NCBI GenBank assembly: GCA_903772945.1
Contig: CAICTM010001305.1
Location: 1-32,019, forward strand
Direction of reading: 5' to 3'
Origin: Seminavis robusta
Lineage: Eukaryota > Bacillariophyta > Bacillariophyceae > Naviculales > Naviculaceae
Length of the DNA: 32,019 nucleotides
In this document: positions 10,168 to 19,012 of the stretch, piece by piece
Layout: each line of letters starts with the position of its first letter
Numbering within the stretch: position 1 is the first letter of the stretch
Made by a program: the position numbers and the translations under genes
The notes under the pieces: model-generated
Told to the model about the DNA's origin: nothing
The model's input: the letters and a program-made list of their open reading frames with translations, nothing else
The model's database searches: none

Positions 10168-10574
10168 CGTACAAGCACTCTCTCCTCATTTTGGTTCTTT
10201 CCAAAGGAGTTCCGTGGGAAGGTCTCGACTGCTTTGTCAGGTGGTTCTCTTTTCATTTTACCCTTCACCCTAAGCCTCATTTTTGTGCAAGGCCACCAAA
10301 AGAACCTTCGTTCGTCATTGGTCTTTTAGCGCTGCCACATGAATTCAAAATTTTGGACGGAGTGGGCCTTACGATCAGTACACTACAACAGAGTATGGCT
10401 ACATAGCTACCCGTATCTATATCACGACGGAGTTTGCTGTCGATCATAGCATCCTTGACTGGAACACTCGACATTCCGAGAGATCTAACCAATGATATAC
10501 ATACAACATGTCGCCCAACAAACCAAAGGATGAGATAAGCAAAAGAGGATCACACAATTTGAAAATCTCTTTCC
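10168..10574. promoter_or_regulatory. Shared divergent promoter region
   Basis: These 407 bp separate the start codons of the minus-strand glycosyltransferase and the plus-strand PPC-domain gene, so both promoters must lie here or overlap the genes. I see no unambiguous TATA box or known element. Confidence 0.4.
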
Positions 10575-12311
10575 ATGAAAATAGCTGAAGCAATTACAAT
10601 GGATTCCCACAATGACAATGATAATGAAACATCTACCAACAGAATGAGCAAGTGCGTGAAAGTTGGATCTGGTCTGTTTCTCTTGGTCGTCGTATCAGCC
10701 ATACTGGCAGTGGGATCCTTTCCGCCTGGTGCCTCTATCATATCACCGTCGTCATTATCATTATCCAATGCAAACTCACAACCACACGATCAAGAGAAGG
10801 AACAAAAAGAACGAGAGCTGTATATGAATTGTGCCACGGACAATGATTGTCCAACTCTCTACTGTCCTACCCTGCCGTGTACCGCCTTTTACTGTGCGCC
10901 CGACAAGATTTGTATGGTCACCACAGCAACCATGGCGCCGTCTGGTTTATCAGGAAGTCTCACGTCGATTACTCCAGGGCCAACACCCAATACTCCCGTA
11001 CCACCGCCAACAACTACACCTCCCATGGTGACGCCTGCTCCCATGACACCATCACCAATCACACCTGCTCCCATGACACCTTCGCCTATTACACCTGTTC
11101 CTGTTACACCAGCTCCAATGACACCTTCACCTGTGACGCCAGCACCAATGACACCTTCACCTGTGACACCTGCCCCCGTGACACCTGCCCCAGAAACTAT
11201 TCAGTATACATTTGCGGGCAATGATCGTTGCAGCAGTGCCGTGGGACCGTTGCCTTGGACAGCCGAAGGACTCGGGCCCAATCGCATTGAACTCCTTCAC
11301 GGATCCAATGTCGGTGCCACTTTCGATGCTACCCAGGCGGCACCCACATGTAACAGTATCTCCCACACCAGTCCAGGGGCGTGGTATACCGTCATTGGAA
11401 CGGGAGATCGCATGACGGCCAGTACGTGCCATAGCGGAACCAATTACGATACTGCCATTTCCATCTTGCAAGCCGGTGATGGAGGAGGACGCAATCGACA
11501 GCGAGGATTGCGACGAAAGCTCAAGAATGACGACAAGAACAATGACAAGAACAACCAAGGCAATGCACAAGACAACAACAACCAAGGAACCAGCAACAAC
11601 AACAACAATGCCGGTGGCTGCAATGGTCTGACATGTGTCGCCGCCAATGACGATGCCAGTGGATTTTGTCAACTCGGCGGCGTCTACAGTACCGTTCGGT
11701 GGGATTCCGTACGAGGACGCACCTACTACATTCTCGTTCATGGATTCAACAACCGCGTGGGAAACTTTGATTTGAACGTGATCAATGCGCGACCCAACAA
11801 TGAACGATGTGACTCGGCCACGACACTGCCCATTGGGGGCCCCAATGTCATTGGAACCACCTATCAGGCCAATCTGCCGTGGGGGGATAATCAGGCCACC
11901 AATTGTGGTAAGTATTATTATATATAATGAATGCACGGCAGTACCGTTCATTGGTGTCTCACTCTTTTCTTTCTTTGTCTCGACATTTATCTTTCCTTCT
12001 ATAAAATAGGCGGCAAATTTGGTCTCATTGGTGACACGAGCAGTGTCTGGTACCATGTCACGTCGCCCGTGACACAAACACTGGAAGCGAGTACGTGTCA
12101 TCCTCTTACGGACTTTGATACCAAGTTGCACATTTTTGAAAACTCGTGCCAAAATTCGGGCGGATGTCTCGGTGGCAACGACAATTACAATTCACCGCAA
12201 CGGTGTAGTTTGCACCAATGGACGGCAGAGGCTGGAAAGAGCTACTACATTCTGATCCATGCCATGCTCACCGACAATGGACTCTTTGAATTGAGTCTAA
12301 GGTCCGTTTAA
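10575..12311 (+). CDS. Secreted/membrane-anchored protein with Cys-rich module, Pro/Thr stalk and two PPC-like beta domains
   Basis: Two exons, 10575-11907 and 12010-12311, are joined across a 102-nt GTAAGT...AG intron (phase 1, completing a Gly codon in NCGGKF), giving 544 residues. In-frame ATGs at 10599 and 10644 are alternative starts. A hydrophobic segment (about 29-50) acts as signal or anchor. A six-Cys module follows at about 85-112 (CATDNDC ... CAPDKIC), then a Thr/Pro stalk (about 135-207). Two homologous beta domains come next, each NxRCxSA ... WY ... STCH ... D(T) ... YYILVHG/YYILIHA ... G-F-L. They resemble bacterial pre-peptidase C-terminal (PPC) domains and probably mediate adhesion or binding. 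The first carries an Asn/Asp-rich insertion with RGLRRKL. No catalytic domain is present. An extracellular location is inferred. Confidence 0.8.
11031..11195 (+). repeat. In-frame Pro/Thr-coding minisatellite (30/15-bp units)
   Basis: Four 30-bp units (starting 11031, 11061, 11106 and 11136) and three 15-bp half units encode TPAPMTPSPI/V variants. They form the stalk of the PPC-domain protein. The multiple-of-15 length keeps the frame, so copy number could vary between alleles. Confidence 0.85.
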
Positions 12312-13046
12312 CCAGATTGTATCTATCGGGCATTTTGGCTGGAAGACGGAATGGAAGAGAATCAGTTGTAGAATGGTTCTGTAGATCGAGCTAGCTGGAG
12401 TTGTGTCCTTCTAACAAAAAAAGCTAAAATTACATTATTTTTAAAAAGCAGCTAAACGACTAAACAATGGCACAGTTTTCTTGGAAGTCACCACAACAGG
12501 ATTGGTACAGTGCTGTTTTAGCCGTCAAAGGACACGAAATGTTGCCTTGCTCAGCTCCTTGCTCCAAGCTCCCATGCATTTGTGGCGTTGTAGACCTCGA
12601 CTTTTCAACAGCTTTTCAACAGCTTATTACCGGTATTAATTGTTGGGTTTTGAAGAATCAATAGTTTGGAGCAAGTGTGGGCTCACTACTAGTGGTACTA
12701 ACCCCTACGTCATCATTATGACCGCCTTAGTTAGAGGGTTTTCATTCAAAAAACTCGAACCGAATTAGAAGGCGAAAGCACCAGCGGCCTCGTCTCGAGA
12801 CAGAAAGTTGCTGCACCAAAATTTGGTGTGACAGTCCCTCTATCTCGCTCATCACCGAATTCAATCTCTACCTCTTTTGTTCTGTCTGGGCAATCAATAG
12901 ATCAATAGCTCCTAGGTAGCGGATGATCCACAAGCTAGATAGCTGGCTAATAGGTAGCTTGTTTGGTAGAGTTGTCGGTTGAAAGTGCGTACAGAAGAAG
13001 CAGAAGCAAAGAGAGCTAGCCAGCCATCACATTCGTAATCACCATC
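12312..13046. other. Intergenic stretch upstream of the large LRR gene
   Basis: This lies between two plus-strand genes. Only short, unrecognisable frames occur. AGCTAGCT-type palindromes lie at about 12389-12396 and in the leader near 13013. Nothing else is supported. Confidence 0.45.
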
Positions 13047-16000
13047 ATGCAAGACCCCAACAATACCAACTACGACTTTATGAAGACGATTCAAGAAGAA
13101 CAATCGCATGCGAGTTCTTCTTCGGCCACTGGAAGCCCCACCACATCTCCTCTACGAACAGAAGCGTCCCTGTTATCGTCTTCACAAGATGAGTCTGACG
13201 CGCAACGATCTCAGTTTGTGGATGAACCACTGAGCGATTTGGAGACTCCCGAGAAGGACTACCATCGGTACAACAACAACATTGACGCGTATCAGCAGCA
13301 GCGACCGGAAGAATCTCTGGCTCTGCCCCGCGTGCTGGCAGACGAGGAAAGCAGCGACGACAGTGAAGCGTTTGACAAGGCCATTGAAGAATGGGAGAGT
13401 GAAGTACACCGATCGGGGTCACTCTGTGTGACGGCACCACACGACAATCGCAGCAGCAACGTGGTAGAAGCGACGGATGAGCATCCACCTGGCGTAATGA
13501 AACACATGGAATGGGCCCACCACTCGTATCCCGCAGAACTCGATGCCGGTGATGTTCCCATTCATTCCAGTATTGCCCGATGGCAACCACGACGGCAATC
13601 GCAGTACTGCGATCCACATTACGACGATGACTTTAAGAACGAGTATGAAGAAGAAACGGAATACGTATGTTTCGGCTGTATAAAGAGAGAATGGAGCTCT
13701 TCCAATCCAGCACTCGCCGTCGTCGTAATTTTGATACAAATCATGATTGTCGTCATTTTTGTCCTGCTCTTTCTTCCAAGTCATGACACGGTCGATGACG
13801 ACAATATTGATCCAACCAACAATAATAATGCATCGGCCATTATCATCATTCCATCGACCAATGGAAACTCGACAAGCACTACCACAGCAACACCCACTCT
13901 GTCACCCACAATCTTTATACCAGAGCCAACCACTACGGCAACAACAACACCAGAACAACCTACCACAACAACAACCACACCACCACCATCTGTACCTGTA
14001 GAACCAGAACCAACCACTACAACTCCACCGCCAGTCACAGTCATCACAGTGGCTCCCACAACCAGAAAACCAACCAATTCACCCTCATCCCTGCCAGTCA
14101 TGACACCACCACCCGTTGTCATTCCACCACCGCCAGAACCAACCGTCAATCCAACAACCGCAGCAACAGTACCAGAAGAAATACCAACACAACCACAACC
14201 CACTTTCTCCACTAACACTCCACCGCCATCGACACAACCCCTGGGGACGACTGTCTTTTTGGCGTGGCTACCACAAGAAACACAAGACACCATCAATAAT
14301 GATTTTGAATCACCACAAGCACGAGCGTTTGATTGGATGCTACAAGATCCACAATGGAACTCCTTTGGACGAAATAGAGCCCTCCAACGATATGCCCTGG
14401 CCACGCTATACTATGCCACCCGGGGAGATCTATGGGATGTCACCACTGGATGGTTGCAGTACAATGTCCACGAATGCGACTGGGGACGTTCTCCACCGGC
14501 CAGTAGTGCACTCTATTCCACCGCCACGCCCGTTTGTGACTTGCAGCGACAGAACTATCAATCGCTGCAACTCACCAATAACAATCTGCAAGGGACCATT
14601 CCACCCGAGTTGCAGTTATTAACAAGACTCCAAGTATTCGATCTCTCGCAAAACACCAATCTACAAGGCAGCATTCCCGAATCCGTCATGGCGCTGTGCA
14701 CCGATTTGCAACTCATGGTGGTCTTTGAAAATAGACTCACGGGAACCATCCCGACGGCCATGGTCAATCTGCCCGATTTACAGTCGTTGCATGCGTGGGA
14801 CAATGGTCTCACTGGACCGGCATTGCCGCCGGGATTGCTCGCGCAAGCGACCAACTTGAGACATTGGCATGTGGGCAACAATGCCCTCACGGGAAGTTTC
14901 CCCACCACGGAACAATTGGTCCGACAACCCGTATCGACACCCTACTTTTTGTTGTCGCTATGGTTGTACGGAAATCAAATGACCGGCAGTCTGCCACCGG
15001 AAGGTATTGGAGAACTGAGTCGATTGACGTCGTTGCTGGCTTGGGGCAATCGCTTGACGGGGACACTGCCACCACAGATTGGTTTGTTGCGACAATTGCA
15101 GCAGTTGGATTTGGAAGCCAATTTATTCACTGGAAGTATCCCTTCGGAAATTGGACAATTGTCGGCGCGGCTCAAGGGATTGTGGTTGTCTTCCAACAAT
15201 TTCACGTCGACGTTGCCCGTCGAATTGGGACAATTGCAAGGCATGACAGTGCTGTCTCTGCACGACAATTCATTGACCGGAACCATCTTGACAGAAGTGG
15301 GCCAGCTCACGTCGCTGTACGATTTTGTGTTGCAGGACAACCAATTCACGGGCCCGATACCGAGTGAAATTGGGAATATGCGAAATTTGCGCGTCATGCA
15401 GTGGGATACCAACCGTCTGACGGGCCCGATACCGCCCGATATAGGACGCATGACCAATCTTGAGCGCTTGTACCTGTTTCAAAATCAATTGACGTCGACA
15501 ATCCCTCCTGAATTGGCACTTCTACCGTTAATGCAAGACTTGCTGTTGCAGCAAAATTCTTTGGAATCGACAATACCGCCCGAGTTGGGACAGTTGTCAC
15601 GGCTACAAACACTGTATCTAAATGAAAACTCGATCGCTGGAGCCATTCCGTCAGAGCTGGGACTTTTGTCTGGGAACCTGGTGGTTTTAGATTTATCTGA
15701 CAACCAACTCTCGTCGTCCATACCGTCCGAAATTGGTTCTTTGATCAAAAGCCAAGGAGGTGGCAAGTTGGAGCAGTTACGATTGTTTCGCAATCAACTC
15801 GTTGGAAGCTTGTCGGATTCTCTCTTTCCTGCCGAAGGAGATGGAAGTCCTTTGATCCAATTCGTGGCCGAAGAAAATCTTCTAACAGGCAGCATCCCTT
15901 CGTTTATTGGGCAGTGTGCAAGTCTTCAAGAGCTTCGGCTGGCTTCGAATTTGTTGCGAGGCTCCATTCCCACGGAGATCGGTCTAATCAGACCGGTGGG

Positions 16001-16511
16001 TCTTGAATTGAACGACAACCAGATCGTCGGTGCGATACCAACAGAGGTGGGGTATCTCAAGGACCGTTTGGTCAAGCTGGACTTGTCCGGGAATCTTTTG
16101 AGCTCCTTCATTCCAACCGAAATCGGAGAGCTCTTTCTCCTATCCAACCTGCTTTTGAGTCAGAATGCTCTGCTGTGGACAATCCCGACAGAGATTGGCA
16201 TGCTGGTGAACAGCCTCAAGATTCTTCATCTGTCCGAGAACAACTTGGCTGGTTCGCTGCCCATCGAGGTTGGTGCTCTCACAAACCTCGAGGAGCTTCA
16301 TCTAGACGATAACCCGTATTTGTTTGGGGCGCTCCCAACAGAAGAATTGGCAGGTCTTACCAGCCTTCGAGAATTGACAATAAACGGCACTTCCCTGAGT
16401 GGGACGCTCCCACCAAGCCTATGCGAAGTAAGCTTGTTGCAGGTGGATTGTGCCTCGCCGGGAAATTTGAGATCAGGGGTGTGTGGATGTGATTGTGCTT
16501 GTCGTCGCTGA
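13047..16511 (+). CDS. Single-pass LRR receptor-like protein (no kinase)
   Basis: The protein has 1,154 residues from a single exon; the ATG at 13047 has an A at -3. It has a long acidic, Ser-rich cytosolic N-terminus (1-220) and one membrane helix at about 221-245 (ALAVVVILIQIMIVVIFVLLF). A mucin-like Pro/Thr stalk follows (about 265-410), then an LRR-capping region (ARAFDWMLQDPQW ... LQRYALATLYYAT ... NVHECDW, about 430-480). About two dozen plant-type LRRs with the LxxNxLTGxIPxEIGxL pattern occupy about 515-1125. The protein ends in a Cys-rich tail (CGCDCACRR). The orientation (N-terminus in, LRRs out) follows from the layout. No kinase or other effector domain is present, so any signalling would need a partner. 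It is a paralogue of the minus-strand gene at 24731-26702. A surface recognition or adhesion role is inferred. Confidence 0.88.
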   Translation: MQDPNNTNYDFMKTIQEEQSHASSSSATGSPTTSPLRTEASLLSSSQDESDAQRSQFVDEPLSDLETPEKDYHRYNNNIDAYQQQRPEESLALPRVLADEESSDDSEAFDKAIEEWESEVHRSGSLCVTAPHDNRSSNVVEATDEHPPGVMKHMEWAHHSYPAELDAGDVPIHSSIARWQPRRQSQYCDPHYDDDFKNEYEEETEYVCFGCIKREWSSSNPALAVVVILIQIMIVVIFVLLFLPSHDTVDDDNIDPTNNNNASAIIIIPSTNGNSTSTTTATPTLSPTIFIPEPTTTATTTPEQPTTTTTTPPPSVPVEPEPTTTTPPPVTVITVAPTTRKPTNSPSSLPVMTPPPVVIPPPPEPTVNPTTAATVPEEIPTQPQPTFSTNTPPPSTQPLGTTVFLAWLPQETQDTINNDFESPQARAFDWMLQDPQWNSFGRNRALQRYALATLYYATRGDLWDVTTGWLQYNVHECDWGRSPPASSALYSTATPVCDLQRQNYQSLQLTNNNLQGTIPPELQLLTRLQVFDLSQNTNLQGSIPESVMALCTDLQLMVVFENRLTGTIPTAMVNLPDLQSLHAWDNGLTGPALPPGLLAQATNLRHWHVGNNALTGSFPTTEQLVRQPVSTPYFLLSLWLYGNQMTGSLPPEGIGELSRLTSLLAWGNRLTGTLPPQIGLLRQLQQLDLEANLFTGSIPSEIGQLSARLKGLWLSSNNFTSTLPVELGQLQGMTVLSLHDNSLTGTILTEVGQLTSLYDFVLQDNQFTGPIPSEIGNMRNLRVMQWDTNRLTGPIPPDIGRMTNLERLYLFQNQLTSTIPPELALLPLMQDLLLQQNSLESTIPPELGQLSRLQTLYLNENSIAGAIPSELGLLSGNLVVLDLSDNQLSSSIPSEIGSLIKSQGGGKLEQLRLFRNQLVGSLSDSLFPAEGDGSPLIQFVAEENLLTGSIPSFIGQCASLQELRLASNLLRGSIPTEIGLIRPVGLELNDNQIVGAIPTEVGYLKDRLVKLDLSGNLLSSFIPTEIGELFLLSNLLLSQNALLWTIPTEIGMLVNSLKILHLSENNLAGSLPIEVGALTNLEELHLDDNPYLFGALPTEELAGLTSLRELTINGTSLSGTLPPSLCEVSLLQVDCASPGNLRSGVCGCDCACRR

Positions 16512-17783
16512 ATCGAATGAATCTATTCAAACTCGAGTTCAACAGCTATCACACGGGACGACGGTGACCAAACACAGTGTTAAGTTGTAAAGTGTAAATC
16601 TAGAAAATGTTCGCTGTCTTGTATGTCCCACGTCTTTGAATCACGTCGGACGCGTTCGCCGTCAACCGTTGTGTCGACGGAAGAAAACCCGAGCTAGTTT
16701 AAACAATCGAGCAACGAACAGGTCGAGAACGAATCGATCCTTCGACAAACAGCCACCAAATCAGGTCGACTTCGCATACGACTCATTTGAGCAGCAGAGC
16801 CAGGGGTTCATTCGGAGGTAGTAGAACATGGCACGTTGCCAGAGAGAAAGTGGAGAGTGCCCACCGACGTTGAGCGAGGAACGTCCCAAAGCGTTTCCGT
16901 CAAGTGGTGCTTCCTTCCTGCCCAATTTGAGTGTGATGTACATGTACATGTAATGCGAAACCTCCGTCTTCCCTCTCTCGTTCATCCAGCCAACGCCAAC
17001 AGTGCTCTCCTCGGAGCAAATCAAATGGCAAACAATCAAATCGTGTAGGTGGTCTGCACGAGGCTCGCAATGGCTTCGACGACTTCTCCGAAAGAAAGAA
17101 CCCTTGGATCGCTTCATGGCTTTGATTTCTCTCAGAGCCGTTTGGGGTTCTCTTTGACTGCCTTTACCAGACGCAACAGCAATCGATCAAATGGTGTCAT
17201 CCTCCTGGTAGTACGTTCTTGTCAATCTTCACCACCAATCGTTCCAGGCACATGTTGGACTAGCTAGAGGCCAGCGCAATAATTACGAGCCCTCCAAACA
17301 TTCCACGTTGCTTCGCACACCAGCGAATGATCCCAAGATTGACGCAAGTCGCTCGTTGGTCCTTTCAGAGAGCGAAAAGATGAAGAAGCCTGTGCATATC
17401 TTTCAAAGTGGCCTGGTGCCCGCTCTTCGCCGAGACTCTTGGTGCTCATGGTTTGAATTCTCCTTTCCAGATGGCGTTTGCACAAGAAAGTACGAAGACG
17501 ACGGATGGCTGATGCCTTTAGAAGGTTGGAATACCACCCCAATTTTTTTCGACGGGAACCTTGACTGCATTGATCCATTTAAACGAAAACACTGTGGCGA
17601 AATGCAGTATGCGAAACCAAGCCATTCCCATAGCAACTGATCTACACAATTGACCAAAAGAATTACCGTAATGGTAGAAGAAAAATTGCACGTTTTTGTA
17701 ATCCAAACAGCCTAGCAAGTTCTATGCATTCTATAGCGGTCAGAGGTCTATTGATGCAGACTGAGCCAATCAGGTAGCCTCCA
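16512..17783. other. Intergenic stretch, 1.3 kb, no supported gene
   Basis: Frames here are short and lack recognisable motifs. The longest plus-strand frame with an ATG (17380-17640, 86 residues) matches nothing I know. A TACATG repeat lies near 16938-16951 and a CTAGCTAG palindrome at 17260-17267. It may include a decayed gene, but I cannot show it. Confidence 0.4.
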
Positions 17784-18560
17784 TTAGTCATCCTTATTGA
17801 CCTCGACATCAATAATTGTTTGCTCTCTTCGGAACTTGTTTTCTTTGGTCTTGACTTCATCGGTAGTAGGTTGTTGTGGTGTTGTAGGCGCCTGCGGGCC
17901 TCCTGCTCCAAAAATATCAAAGATGCTACCCGCGGGGCTTCCTGCTCCAGGTTGATCCATATCCACAAACCCTCCGCCTCGACTGTTGACGGTGCTAAGT
18001 TCGATAGATTGCAAATCAGGGCTAGCCTGGATAATGGAACCACAGTTGAAACACAATCCCGGCTGCGCAGGATCTTTGACTACCCGTTGCTTGGGCGCAC
18101 CGCAGTTGGGACAAGTCCCTTCAATGGTGTTGAGGGACTGCCATACTTGAAAAGCAATGGTTAAAATGACGGGAGTAATCAATGCCAGAAGAAAGAGCGA
18201 ATTCGTAATGGCAAAGAAAATGCCTCCAAGTGGACTGACGAAAAATAGAACAATAGCTCCAATCGTCAAGCCTCCTTGTATGACTTGAGTGACCACATTG
18301 TCGTCTTTACCGCCACCGCCACCACCACTAGGTGGCAGATTATACTGGGATAACTGAGTTGTGCTGGAAGTGACCCTTGCTTGGAATGGAGACGGACCTG
18401 GCGATTCCAGGAATGGTCTTGCGATGCTTGAGCTACTGCCTGACCATTTGGATCGGTGCAGAGGCGCTTGGAACGCATCGACTGTGGTCCACTGCTGACA
18501 CATCAACAGCAGGCCAACAACAACCATAAGGTTCCGACGAAGAGGACAGAGAGGAGGCAT
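17784..18560 (-). CDS. Plastid-targeted membrane protein with C-terminal-side zinc ribbon
   Basis: The protein has 258 residues with an ATG at 18560. The N-terminus is a bipartite plastid presequence: an ER signal (LMVVVGLLLMCQQW), then the junction VDA-FQAP at 27-33 with Phe at +1, the ASAFAP-type motif of diatom plastid proteins, then a Ser/Arg/Pro-rich transit region. A Gly-rich linker leads to two hydrophobic helices at about 93-113 and 118-140. They are followed directly by a four-cysteine zinc ribbon, CPNCG at 150-154 and CFNCG at 170-174. The tail (180-258) is Gly/Pro/Thr-rich and disordered. It probably resides in a plastid membrane, possibly the thylakoid, with the ribbon on one face. 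The function is unknown; the targeting call is firm. Confidence 0.82.
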   Translation of the reverse strand: MPPLCPLRRNLMVVVGLLLMCQQWTTVDAFQAPLHRSKWSGSSSSIARPFLESPGPSPFQARVTSSTTQLSQYNLPPSGGGGGGKDDNVVTQVIQGGLTIGAIVLFFVSPLGGIFFAITNSLFLLALITPVILTIAFQVWQSLNTIEGTCPNCGAPKQRVVKDPAQPGLCFNCGSIIQASPDLQSIELSTVNSRGGGFVDMDQPGAGSPAGSIFDIFGAGGPQAPTTPQQPTTDEVKTKENKFRREQTIIDVEVNKDD

Positions 18561-18802
18561 GATCGATCTATTGTGCTATTGTGCTATTGTGCTGCACCTA
18601 CGGGTAGTACTACAATGGTTAAATGGATGCGACAAGGACCTTTGCTGCCATTTGAAGGTATCTTTGACTGATGACGTCAGGTTTCCAGTTTCGGAGAACC
18701 GTGAATGAACACGATTCACAGCTAGACTGGCTTATTTGGTGGTGTCAAACGTGTCACACGTGTCCACGGTACCGTCCGGTACCGGTACCCGGTACGTAAA
18801 AG
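18561..18802. repeat. Intergenic region with short tandem and GGTACC palindromic repeats
   Basis: Three copies of ATTGTGCT lie in tandem at about 18571-18594, close to the start of the plastid-protein gene. A cluster of GGTACC/CCGGTACC palindromes at about 18766-18796 abuts the left end of the transposon. No gene is seen. Confidence 0.6.
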
Positions 18803-18806
18803 TTAA

Positions 18807-18828
18807 GACTGGCCAAATCGAAACCCGA
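18807..18828 (+). repeat. Left terminal inverted repeat of the transposon
   Basis: 22 bp, preceded by TTAA at 18803-18806. It is the exact reverse complement of 21569-21590; identity stops abruptly on the inner side. Confidence 0.92.
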
Positions 18829-19012
18829 CCGGTACCGTCTTGCATCGTCGGGAGAAACCGTTGGAAGCTGAATGGAGAAAAACGCGAAAAACAAAAGTGA
18901 GCCACCACACCTGAAGCTCACAAGCGTTCCAGCCCCAATGACAAGGCACTCACCATAGAACAAACTCAATAATAGGATTACTTTAATAGGGTGTTAACAC
19001 AAACAGCAACAA

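Noticed and set aside
11157..12152. 331-codon open frame on the minus strand opposite the PPC-domain gene
   Set aside because: It overlaps the well-supported plus-strand gene and spans its intron. The translated sequence is low in complexity with no motif, and it is explained by the host gene's codon use.
13781..14404. 207-codon minus-strand frame rich in Gly and Val
   Set aside because: Antisense shadow of the Pro/Thr stalk of the LRR receptor; no independent support.
17308..17640. Plus-strand frame of 110 codons (86 from its first ATG)
   Set aside because: It has no ATG near its start, no recognisable motif and no supporting splice partner. A decayed gene cannot be excluded.
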